A stretch of DNA of 40,069 bases from Anaerolineae bacterium (GTDB taxonomy: Bacteria > Chloroflexota > Anaerolineae > Aggregatilineales > Phototrophicaceae), in contig JAEURA010000328.1 in assembly GCA_016789005.1 (NCBI GenBank), positions 1-40,069 of the forward strand, read 5' to 3'. A model generated the notes under the pieces. That model saw only the letters and a list, made by a program, of their open reading frames with translations. It made no database searches and was not told the DNA's origin. Shown here piece after piece: positions 33,646-40,069 of the stretch. Every line of letters starts with the position of its first letter. The first letter of the stretch is position 1. The translations under genes were made by a program, and so were the position numbers.

Positions 33646-34697
33646 CGCCCCCAACGGATACGGTAGCGGTTGAGCAGCAGGACAGCCAGCGTGACCAGCA
33701 GCAGCGCCGCCTGGATCACGTCGCTCAGATAGACCGGCACGTCCAGCTCGCGGTTGGCGGAGATCGCCCCCCGGTTGATCAGCGCCAGGAACAGCGCCGA
33801 GAGCATCACCCCCGGCATGGTCAAAGCGCCGAGCGTGGCGACGATGATGCCGGTGTAGCCGAAGCCCGGCGACAGCGAGCCGATCAGGTAGTAGTGGATG
33901 CCGCCGACTTCGCCGACTCCCGCCAACCCGGCGATGCCGCCGCTGATCAGAGCCGCCGCCAGCACCCGCCGCCGCACCGGGATGCCGAGGAACTGCGCCG
34001 CCTCGCGGTTCTTGCCGATGGCGCGCAGTTCCAGCCCGAAGCGGGTGCGCGCCAGCATCCACCACACCGCCAGCGCTACGACGACCGCCACGATGAAGCC
34101 GAGATGCACCCGCGACCGAGCGATGATCACCGGGAACTGCGCATTCAGGGCGATGGTTGGCGACTGGGGCCAGCCGCTCACCGGGTCGCGCCAGGGTCCG
34201 TTGAGCAGGGCGCTGACGATGAACAGCATGACCGAATTGAGCAGCAGGGTGGTCACCACTTCATCGACCGACAGCCAGCTTTTGAGCAGCGCCGGCAGCA
34301 GCGCCCAGAGCATGCCGGCGAGGAACCCGGCGATCAGCATCAGCCCGATGGCGACGACCGGGGGCAGCCCCTCGGCGTTGACGCCCACCCAGGCGGCGAA
34401 GATCGCCCCGGCGTAAAGCTGCCCCTCCGCCCCGATGTTGTAGTAGCCGCAGACGAAAGCGACCGCCACCGCCACGCCGGTGAGCAGGATCGGCGTCGCC
34501 ATCATCAGGATGTCGGCGCGGGCGCTGGTGCGCGTGAGCGGGTTGATCAGCAGTTGGTAGACCGCATCGAACGGACTCGCGCCCGCCCACAGGATCAGCA
34601 CGCTGACCAGGGCGAAGGTCACCACGACGGCGATCACCGGGATGAGCGGGCGCAGCCACAGCGGCGCGGGTCCGCGTTCGATCTTCAGGTTAAGCAT
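33642..34697 (-). CDS. Nucleoside-type ABC importer permease (YufP family)
   Basis: A 351-residue permease with an N-terminal helix (PVIAVVVTFALVSVLILWAGASPFDAVYQLL) and family signatures TPILLTGVAVAVAFVCGYYNIGAEGQLYAGAIFAAWVG, KSWLSVDEVVTTLLLNSVML and the coupling loop TRFGLELRAIGKNREAAQFLGIPVRRR. About ten hydrophobic segments. It overlaps the ATPase gene by eight bases (ATG inside the ATPase stop region) and the next permease by four. It is the larger half of the YufP/YufQ-like channel. Confidence 0.92.
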   Translation of the reverse strand: MLNLKIERGPAPLWLRPLIPVIAVVVTFALVSVLILWAGASPFDAVYQLLINPLTRTSARADILMMATPILLTGVAVAVAFVCGYYNIGAEGQLYAGAIFAAWVGVNAEGLPPVVAIGLMLIAGFLAGMLWALLPALLKSWLSVDEVVTTLLLNSVMLFIVSALLNGPWRDPVSGWPQSPTIALNAQFPVIIARSRVHLGFIVAVVVALAVWWMLARTRFGLELRAIGKNREAAQFLGIPVRRRVLAAALISGGIAGLAGVGEVGGIHYYLIGSLSPGFGYTGIIVATLGALTMPGVMLSALFLALINRGAISANRELDVPVYLSDVIQAALLLVTLAVLLLNRYRIRWGR

Positions 34698-36189
34698 GAG
34701 GATGCGCCCCCGTCATCAGCGCGCCGATCTGGTCGATTTGCGCGTCCTGCGCTGCGAATGTGCCGGCGATGCGCCCTTCGTAGATGACCAGGATGCGGTC
34801 GCTCAGCAGCAGAATCTCTTCCAGGTCTTCGGAGATCAGCAGGATCGCCGCGCCCCGCTCCTTCTGTTCCAGCAGCTTCTGATGCACATACTCCGTCGCG
34901 CCGATGTCCAGCCCGCGCGTCGGCTGCGCGGCGATCACCACCTCCGGCGCGTGACCCAGCGAGCGCGCCAGGATGATCTTCTGGATGTTCCCGCCGGAGA
35001 GGGTGCGCGCCAGATCGGTGGGCGCGGCTTTGATCTGAAAGGCGCGGATCAGGGCTTCGGCGTTGGCGCGGATGCGGGCGCGATCCAGGTGTCCCATCCG
35101 GGTGAAATCCTCGACCGACTCCAGCATCAGGTTGTCCTGCACCGACAGATCGCCGATCACCCCTTTGAGGCGGTCCTCCGGGATGCGGGCGACCTTGAGG
35201 CGCGAGACGGCTTTCGGGTCGCGGAAGGGCAGGGGCGCGCCGCCAACCGTCACCGAACCGGAATCCGGCGCTGCCATGCCGGTCAGCACCGAGACCAGCT
35301 CGCTCTGTCCGTTGCCCGCCACGCCGGCGACTCCGACGATTTCGCCGCCGCGCACCTCCAGCGACAAGCCGCGCAGGCGCAGACCGCCGCGCTTGTCGGT
35401 CAAGCGCAGATCGCGCACGTCGAGTTTGACCGCATCCTGGCGGCGGTGATCGGTATTGCGGGCGACGGTGACCGTCTGCCGACCGACCATCATCTGCGCC
35501 AGCGCCGCCGGCGTGCTGTCCTGTGTCCTGACCTCGCCCACGACCTTGCCGAGGCGCAGCACGGTCACGCGCTGGCTGATGGCGAAGACCTCATCGAGCT
35601 TATGGGTGATGATGATGACCGACATGCCGCGCCCTTGCAGCACGCGCAGGATGTCGAACAGGGCGGCGATGTCGCCGGGAGCCAGCACCGCCGTCGGCTC
35701 ATCCATGATCAGGACTTTGCAGTCGCGATACAGGGCTTTGAGGATTTCCACCCGCTGCTGTTCCCCGACCGACAGCCGACCGACGATGGCGTTCACGTCG
35801 ATGAGCAGGCGCAGCGACGCCGCTGTCTCCATCACCGTGGTGCTCATCGCCGTAGGGTGCAGGGTGCGCGAACCTTCGTGACCCAGGACGACGTTTTCGG
35901 CGACGGTGAACTTGGGGACCAGGGCGAAGTGCTGCGAGACGAAACCGATGCCGCTGACGATGGCTTCGGCGGGGGAAGTCAGCCGAACGGGCTGCCCGTT
36001 GATGCGAATTTCGCCGGCGTCGGGCTGGTACAAGCCGTAGAGGATCTTCATCAGCGTCGATTTGCCCGCGCCGTTTTCGCCCAACAGGGCGTGAATCTCG
36101 CCGGGTTCGATGCTGAAGTCGATGCCGTCGTTGGCGGTCAGTGCGCCGAATCGCTTGGTAATCCCGCGCATCTCGATGATCGGTGGCAT
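34690..36189 (-). CDS. Nucleoside-type ABC importer ATPase with two nucleotide-binding domains
   Basis: A 499-residue tandem ATPase of the RbsA/MglA/YufO plan. N-terminal domain: Walker A GENGAGKST (37-45), signature LSVGEQQRVEIL, Walker B VLIMDEPTAVL, and the switch His in IIITHKLDEV. C-terminal domain: the degenerate Walker A VAGVAGNGQSEL (no Lys), signature LSGGNIQKIILARSL and altered Walker B VVIAAQPTRGLD. The degenerate second site is usual for this family. It energises the two permeases encoded just downstream with 8- and 4-base overlaps. The binding-protein gene lies 325 bases upstream, separated by palindromic repeats, so the operon may be split or have uneven expression. Confidence 0.95.
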   Translation of the reverse strand: MPPIIEMRGITKRFGALTANDGIDFSIEPGEIHALLGENGAGKSTLMKILYGLYQPDAGEIRINGQPVRLTSPAEAIVSGIGFVSQHFALVPKFTVAENVVLGHEGSRTLHPTAMSTTVMETAASLRLLIDVNAIVGRLSVGEQQRVEILKALYRDCKVLIMDEPTAVLAPGDIAALFDILRVLQGRGMSVIIITHKLDEVFAISQRVTVLRLGKVVGEVRTQDSTPAALAQMMVGRQTVTVARNTDHRRQDAVKLDVRDLRLTDKRGGLRLRGLSLEVRGGEIVGVAGVAGNGQSELVSVLTGMAAPDSGSVTVGGAPLPFRDPKAVSRLKVARIPEDRLKGVIGDLSVQDNLMLESVEDFTRMGHLDRARIRANAEALIRAFQIKAAPTDLARTLSGGNIQKIILARSLGHAPEVVIAAQPTRGLDIGATEYVHQKLLEQKERGAAILLISEDLEEILLLSDRILVIYEGRIAGTFAAQDAQIDQIGALMTGAHPHA

Positions 36190-36246
36190 GATGGGTCCGC
36201 CGTGCTAGGGGTCGATTGTAGCCCTCATCCCCCGTCCCCTTCTCCC

Positions 36247-36368
36247 TCAGAGGCTGTCTGCAAACGGCTCACCTCACCCCATTTCGCTGCGCTCAACCGC
36301 CCCTCTCCAATTGGAGAAGGGTAGGGGGTGAGGTTGTGTGAAAACCGGCTTTGCAGACACGCTCTCAG
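36247..36368. mobile_element. MITE-like palindromic element
   Basis: About 122 bases bounded by inverted ends around TGTCTGCAAA (36255-36264 and, inverted, 36350-36359). Inside is a nested CCTCACCCC...GGGGTGAGG palindrome (36272-36280 and 36325-36333) holding an imperfect CCCCTCTCCAA/TTGGAGAAGGG hairpin (36300-36321). The core ends match the short repeat at 2555-2565 and the inner part matches 2691-2758. It encodes no protein. It fills the 325-base gap between the BMP-protein gene and the ATPase gene. Confidence 0.55.
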
Positions 36369-36383
36369 ACCGAAGGGGTGAAG

Positions 36384-36406
36384 TCCCTCTCCCTCAGGGA
36401 GAGGGA
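36384..36406. repeat. Strong hairpin in the BMP-ATPase spacer
   Basis: TCCCTCTCCC (36384-36393) pairs perfectly with GGGAGAGGGA (36397-36406) across loop TCA. In the minus-strand transcript it lies about 110 bases after the binding-protein stop. It could end or stabilise the upstream message so that binding protein is made in excess. Confidence 0.55.
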
Positions 36407-36514
36407 AACAGGGTGAGGTGCAGACGCTGAGTCACGAGGAATGAAGAACGAGAAGCACACGCATCACGCGGGCATTCTCATCCCTCATTCCTCATCTCTC
36501 ACGCCTCGTCTGGC

Positions 36515-37537
36515 TCAGCCGCCGATGGTCGTTTCGCCGGGGACGGAAGCGCCCGCCGGCACATCTTCGTCGATGTTGACGCGGAACAGCCCGTCGACGA
36601 TCTCCTGCTCGCGGGCGCTGACCATTTCCACCAGCGCCGGGTCGAGGGTGTCGGCGAACCCGTGAAGGTCAGCGAGGCTGGCTCCGCCATATGCCATCAT
36701 CGAGAAGTCCTTCAGGTCAAGCCCGGTGTAGCTGCCCGCCGCCACCTGATCGATGACGAAGTTGACCGTCGGGCCCATATCCCAGACCGGACCGGTGACG
36801 ACCGATTCCGGCGCGAGTGCGTTCTGGTCGCTCATGTTGCCGAACGCCAGCAGACCCTTTTCTGCCGCCACGTCGATGGGACCGAAGCGTTCGGCGAAGA
36901 GGATATCCGCGCCGGCATCGACCTGCGCCAGCGCCGCTTCCTGAGCGGCGGCGGGGTCGAACCAGCTGTTGATGAAGGTGACCAACACGGTCGCTTCCGG
37001 GTTGGATTCGGCGACGCCCTGGACGAAGGCGTTGACGATGCGGTTGACTTCCGGGACCGGGTAGCCGCCGACCACGCCGACCACGCCGCTTTCAGTCAGC
37101 GCGCCCGCGTACATGCCGCTCAGGTAAGCCGGTTCGTGAATCCAGTTGTCGAAGACCGACAGGTTGGGCTGCGCCGGTCCCAAGCCCGACCCGAAGACGA
37201 AGGCGATTTCCGGGTAGTCGCGGGCGACGCGGCGCACGGCTTCTTCGTTGCCGAAGGCATCGCCGAAGATGATGGCTGGGGCTTCGTCTTCCGCCACTTC
37301 GCGCAGCACGATTTCCATGTCGCCGGAATAGCCGATCTCATCCTGATAGGTGTAGACGATGCGACCTTCGTCGGCAGCCGCTTGCAGCGCCGCGTGGATC
37401 ACACCGTCCCAGGGTTCTTCGATGGGGGTGGCATAGGCGGCGAAGACCGTCAGCGGTTCATCCTGAGCGCTGACGGCGCTCCCCAGGACCAGGCTGCCGA
37501 AAAGCAGCACCAACAAGAACGTGGCGCGCAGTTTCAT
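36515..37537 (-). CDS. BMP family (PnrA/YufN-like) substrate-binding protein
   Basis: A 340-residue secreted binding protein of the Bmp/Med family, which binds purine nucleosides or similar ligands for ABC importers. The signal peptide MKLRATFLLVLLFGSLVLGSAVSA is followed by QDE, with no lipobox Cys, unlike most Gram-positive members. Family pieces: AYATPIEEPWDGVIHAAL, PAIIFGDAFGNEEAVRRVARDYPEIAFVFGSG, EPAYLSGMYAGALTESGVVGVVGGYPVPEVNRIVNAFVQGV and INSWFDPAAAQEAALAQVDAGADILF. GGAGG precedes the ATG. It is divergent from the CodA-like deaminase gene, with a 13-base palindrome in the shared promoter region (37563-37575). Confidence 0.93.
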   Translation of the reverse strand: MKLRATFLLVLLFGSLVLGSAVSAQDEPLTVFAAYATPIEEPWDGVIHAALQAAADEGRIVYTYQDEIGYSGDMEIVLREVAEDEAPAIIFGDAFGNEEAVRRVARDYPEIAFVFGSGLGPAQPNLSVFDNWIHEPAYLSGMYAGALTESGVVGVVGGYPVPEVNRIVNAFVQGVAESNPEATVLVTFINSWFDPAAAQEAALAQVDAGADILFAERFGPIDVAAEKGLLAFGNMSDQNALAPESVVTGPVWDMGPTVNFVIDQVAAGSYTGLDLKDFSMMAYGGASLADLHGFADTLDPALVEMVSAREQEIVDGLFRVNIDEDVPAGASVPGETTIGG

Positions 37538-37562
37538 GCTCTTCCTCCGTGCACAAGGTAAA

Positions 37563-37575
37563 TTGTCCCGGACAA
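37563..37575. promoter_or_regulatory. Candidate operator in the BMP/CodA divergent region
   Basis: TTGTCC-C-GGACAA is a perfect odd-length palindrome 26 bases before the BMP start and 87 bases before the deaminase start. It could let one regulator control both genes. No regulator gene is nearby. Confidence 0.3.
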
Positions 37576-37661
37576 AATACTAATGGGTTGAATTTAGCAC
37601 ATTACGCCAAAATCCGACAAACTTATCCCCAGAACTTCGTGCTTTTTTGCCAGGAGATTCC

Positions 37662-38924
37662 ATGAACACCCGACTCCTCAAGAACTGCCGCCTGCGCGAC
37701 CGGGCGGGACTCGTCGATATCCTGATCGAGCTTGGCAGAATCGTCCGAATCGCGCCGGGCATCGAAGCGCCGGCGTCCATCGAGGTGACGGACTGCGGCG
37801 GCGGGCTGGTCACTCCGCCGTTCGTCGAGTCGCACATCCATCTGGATTCGGTGCTGGCGGCGGGGCAGCCGCGCTTCAACGCCGGCGGCACGCTCTTCGA
37901 GGGCATCCAGATCTGGGGCGAACGCAAGGCATCGCTGACCCGCGAGGATGTGCAGGCGCGGGCGCTGGAGGCGCTCAAGCTGATGGCGGCGAACGGCGTG
38001 CTGGTTGTGCGCACCCACGTCGATGTCACCGAGCCGCGCCTGATCGCCCTGGATGCGCTGCTGGAACTGCGCGAGCAGGTTAAGGGCTGGACGACCCTTC
38101 AGGTGGTCGCTTTCCCCCAGGACGGCATCTATTCGCGACCGGAGAACGACGGGCTGCTGGAAGAGGCGCTGCGGCGCGGCGCGGATGTCGTCGGCGGCAT
38201 CCCCCACTACGAGCTGACCCGCGAGGACGGCGTCCGCTCGATTCACCGCATCTTCGACCTCGCCGAGCAGTACGACCGCCTGATCGACGTGCACTGTGAC
38301 GAGGTGGATGACGATCAATCGCGCTTCCTGGAGGTGATCGTCGCCGAGGCGATCAAGCGGGGCGGGGGAGAGCGCGTTTCCGCCAGCCACACGACGGCGT
38401 TCGGTTCGTACAACGACAGCTATGCCTTCAAGCTCATGGGCTTCCTGCGGCGCACCAACATCAATTTCATCGCCAACCCGTTGATCAACATCACCCTGCA
38501 GGGGCGGCAGGATACGTATCCCAAGCGGCGCGGGCTGACACGCATCAAGGAGCTGGTCGCCAACGGCGTGAACGTCAGCCTGGGGCAGGACTGCATCTAT
38601 GACCCCTGGTACATCTTCGGCACGGGCAGCATGATCGGCGTGGCGCACATGACGGTGCACGTCGCGCAGATGACCGGGCTGAGCGAGATCGACGCCTGTT
38701 TCGCCATGATCGCCGAAAACGGGGCGCGCTCGCTGGGCATCGCCGATTACGGGATTCGCGTCGGCGGGTCAGCGGACCTGGTGGTGCTGCCTGCCGCCAC
38801 GCCGTTTGACGCGCTGCGCTACCAGGTCATCCCGACGCACGTCGTCTCGCGCGGGCGGATGATCGCCCGCAACGCGCCGGCGGCGCTCGGCTTCGACAGC
38901 GGGGCGCTGCCCGACTGGATGTGA
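37662..38924 (+). CDS. CodA-type cytosine deaminase homologue; Cys at the Asp314 position
   Basis: A 420-residue amidohydrolase closely matching E. coli CodA along its length (for example GTLFEGIQIWGERKA, VRTHVDV, VVAFPQDGI, DRLIDVHCDE, TYPKRRGLTRIKE). The ATG 37662 follows AGGAG. Metal and catalytic residues are kept: H58 and H60 (SHIHLD), Q153, H211 and E214 (VHCDEVDD), H243 (SHTTAFGSYN), D310. CodA's next residue, Asp314, which discriminates against substituents at cytosine C5, is Cys311 here (GQDCIYDPWY, versus GHDD in CodA). Published work on bacterial 5-methylcytosine deaminases used loss of exactly this Asp to find them, so 5-methylcytosine deamination to thymine is a fair prediction. 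The divergent BMP transporter may supply substrate. Plain cytosine or isoguanine deamination remains possible. Confidence 0.9.
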   Translation: MNTRLLKNCRLRDRAGLVDILIELGRIVRIAPGIEAPASIEVTDCGGGLVTPPFVESHIHLDSVLAAGQPRFNAGGTLFEGIQIWGERKASLTREDVQARALEALKLMAANGVLVVRTHVDVTEPRLIALDALLELREQVKGWTTLQVVAFPQDGIYSRPENDGLLEEALRRGADVVGGIPHYELTREDGVRSIHRIFDLAEQYDRLIDVHCDEVDDDQSRFLEVIVAEAIKRGGGERVSASHTTAFGSYNDSYAFKLMGFLRRTNINFIANPLINITLQGRQDTYPKRRGLTRIKELVANGVNVSLGQDCIYDPWYIFGTGSMIGVAHMTVHVAQMTGLSEIDACFAMIAENGARSLGIADYGIRVGGSADLVVLPAATPFDALRYQVIPTHVVSRGRMIARNAPAALGFDSGALPDWM

Positions 38925-38939
38925 GGGGATGCGTGCATC

Positions 38940-39237
38940 CGACCTACCGGGTCGCCCCTACGGGGGTCTTCGCGAACGGGGATCGTAGGGGAGAGCCGCC
39001 GGCTCTCCCGCTTGGTTGTGCCGCCGGCTCGGCTCCTCCGCGTGGATCGTGCGGTGGATTCTGGTTGCGGAGGTGGGCGACCCACCGGGTCGCCCCTACG
39101 GCGGTCTTCGCGAACGGGGATCGTAGGGGAGAGCCGGCGGCTCTCCCGCTTGGTTGTGCCGCCGGCTCGGCTCCTCCGCGTGGATCGTGCGGTGGATTCT
39201 GGTTGCGGAGGCGGGCGACCCACCGGGTCGCCCCTAC
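38940..39237 (+). repeat. Tandem 138-bp units carrying GTAG-type REP pairs
   Basis: The 360-base space between the deaminase and the RAYT gene holds two 138-base units and the start of a third (the CCGGGTCGCCCCTACGG core starts at 38947, 39085 and 39223). Each full unit carries two REP hairpins in opposite orientation. CTAC-footed ones are at 38940-38961, 39075-39099 (9-base stem, loop ACC) and 39213-39237. GTAG-footed ones are at 38985-39010 (loop GCC) and 39123-39148 (loop GGC). GTAG at the palindrome foot is the known recognition mark of RAYT transposases. No gene is present in this stretch. Confidence 0.9.
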
Positions 39238-39284
39238 GGTGGTTGCGGCGAAAACGGACTGGAAACTATCACTGGGTACGAACA

Positions 39285-39848
39285 ATGCAACGACAATACC
39301 CTCAACGAAAGCCGCTGCGTCTCAAAGACTATGATTACCGGCATTCTGGGTTGTATTTTGTCACAGTTTGCACTTACCTGCGTGCCAGTTTGTTTGGTGT
39401 AGTACAGAACGAAGCTGTCGCCCTGAATTGGTGGGGGAGGATCGTTGAACAGGAGTGGCTGCGGTCAGGAGATGTGCGGACCGGCGTCTATTTGGATGCT
39501 TATGTCGTCATGCCAAACCACTTCCATGGGATCATCGGGATTGCCGATGGCGCGCGGGATGGGAGTGCTGAGCCGAGTCAAACGAAAGATACAGGGGAGG
39601 ATGGGAACAAGTTCTCTGCGAAGGGCGGCGCAAAAAGCGGTTCCCTGGGTGCGGTAGTCGGGCAGTTCAAATCGATGGCGACGAGACGTATTTGGCAGAC
39701 CGCCGGCGCTGAAGCTCGTCCACTGATCTGGCAGCGCGGTTTTCACGATCACATCATCCGCAATGAGGAAGACCTCAGTCGCATACGTCAGTACGTGACG
39801 GCGAATCCAGCCCGATGGCGGGAAGATTCCTTATTCTCGGACGGATGA
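39285..39848 (+). CDS. REP-associated tyrosine transposase (RAYT, Y1/IS200-like)
   Basis: A 187-residue Y1-type HUH nuclease. It starts at the ATG 39285 (MQRQYPQRKP); the frame continues upstream only through REP DNA. Motifs: the RAYT N-terminus LRLKDYDYRHSGLYFVTVCT, HUH motif MPNHFHGII (H79, H81), the middle helix LGAVVGQFKSMATRRI, WQRGFHDHIIRNEEDLSRIRQY with nucleophile Y170, and the usual ending VTANPARWRED. Family enzymes cut single-stranded REP DNA near a GTAG and are thought to spread REPs as small non-autonomous elements. The active site looks intact. REP pairs lie on both sides of the gene (38940-39237, 39865-39938). The insertion of about 25 residues after the HUH motif (DGSAEPSQTKDTGEDGNKF) is low-complexity. 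Confidence 0.93.
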   Translation: MQRQYPQRKPLRLKDYDYRHSGLYFVTVCTYLRASLFGVVQNEAVALNWWGRIVEQEWLRSGDVRTGVYLDAYVVMPNHFHGIIGIADGARDGSAEPSQTKDTGEDGNKFSAKGGAKSGSLGAVVGQFKSMATRRIWQTAGAEARPLIWQRGFHDHIIRNEEDLSRIRQYVTANPARWREDSLFSDG

Positions 39849-40001
39849 TACAGGTTGGGTGATCGGGCGACCCGCCGGGTCGCCCCTACGGTGGTCTTCG
39901 CGCATGAGGGTCGTAGGGGAGAGCCGATGGCTCTCCCGCCAACCGATGGCTCTCCCGGCAACCATTGACGCACCCGTGCGGATGATACAGGTTGGGTGAT
40001 C
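39842..40001 (+). repeat. Direct repeat at the RAYT 3' end
   Basis: The 23 bases starting CGGATGATACAGG occur at 39842-39864, across the RAYT stop codon, and again at 39979-40001, an offset of 137. That is nearly the 138-base period seen upstream of the gene, so the same kind of unit duplication happened on this side. Confidence 0.8.
39865..39938 (+). repeat. GTAG-type REP pair downstream of the RAYT gene
   Basis: A CTAC-footed hairpin at 39865-39889 (9-base stem 39865-39873 with 39877-39885, loop GCC) and a GTAG-footed hairpin at 39913-39938 (loop GAT), with an extra half-copy (CCGATGGCTCTCCCG) near 39943-39957. Together with the upstream array they flank the transposase gene on both sides. 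Confidence 0.88.
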
Positions 40002-40069
40002 AGGAGACACGGCGGCGCGCCGCGTCGCACGTAGAGGGGCAGAGGGGGGGGTGGGGAGAGCGGGGGGGT
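40002..40069. other. Degenerate, G-run-rich window end
   Basis: After the second direct repeat the sequence looks like a scrambled REP (a GTAG at 40031) and then becomes runs of G with scattered A and T. It may be low-quality contig-end sequence and not biology. No feature is called here. Confidence 0.5.

Noticed and set aside
34642-36324. A 560-codon open frame on the plus strand
   Set aside because: Antisense to the ATPase gene with clear Walker and signature motifs; composition is shadow-like.
38940-39240. CRISPR array
   Set aside because: The repeats are tandem 138-base units with identical 'spacers' and REP hairpins, and no cas genes are nearby.
39012-39284. N-terminal extension of the RAYT protein
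   Set aside because: The in-frame upstream region is REP DNA (repeated peptide text); the family N-terminus begins at ATG 39285.

Overview
The window is a G+C-rich bacterial stretch packed with short operons. Its content suggests a heterotrophic member of the Chloroflexota, probably Anaerolineae-like. This is inferred from gene content: several TIR-domain signalling or defence proteins, a Uma2 nuclease, Ala/Thr-rich TIR-FGE proteins, GTAG-type REP palindromes and a membrane glycosyltransferase with a C-terminal beta domain. No rRNA or tRNA gene was seen.

Layout. 1-1.4 kb: an NTF2-like protein and an ECF sigma/zinc anti-sigma pair on the minus strand. 1.6-9.7 kb: a complete histidine-degradation set (hutG, hutU, hutI, hutH) on the plus strand, interrupted between hutU and hutI by an antisense gene for a CpaE-like ATPase/receiver/TIR fusion. 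9.9-13.7 kb: a membrane glycosyltransferase, then a second ECF sigma factor with a membrane anti-sigma partner. 13.7-16.7 kb: a three-gene ABC-2 exporter operon. 16.9-20.3 kb: a peptide-type ABC importer (binding protein and two permeases, no ATPase genes). Divergent from it, 20.5-23.4 kb: an M24 peptidase, a RidA-family deaminase, an LLM oxidoreductase and a small TIGR04076-like protein. 23.5-25.1 kb: a relatively A+T-rich secreted beta-solenoid protein. 25.1-27.2 kb: an LLM oxidoreductase overlapped with an Old Yellow Enzyme. 27.2-32.7 kb: a putative conflict/signalling island of TIR-KAP NTPase, Uma2 nuclease and TIR-FGE protein. 32.7-38.9 kb: a BMP/YufNOPQ-type nucleoside ABC importer divergent from a CodA-type cytosine deaminase whose specificity residue is altered. 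38.9-40.07 kb: a REP-associated tyrosine transposase (RAYT) embedded in GTAG-type REP palindromes.

How it works together. The metabolic part is a scavenging set: peptides are imported and trimmed (Dpp-like importer, M24 peptidase), histidine is degraded to glutamate (Hut), 2-aminoacrylate-type intermediates may be cleared (RidA), and nucleosides or nucleobases are imported and deaminated (BMP transporter, CodA-like). Interspersed are three TIR proteins with different partner domains and a RAYT/REP system with dispersed copies inside the same 40 kb. The most promising points are the RAYT-REP system, the CodA homologue with Cys at the Asp314 position (a predicted 5-methylcytosine deaminase), the three TIR architectures, the hairpin over the hutG ribosome binding site, and a perfect 26-bp palindrome inside the TIR-KAP coding sequence.
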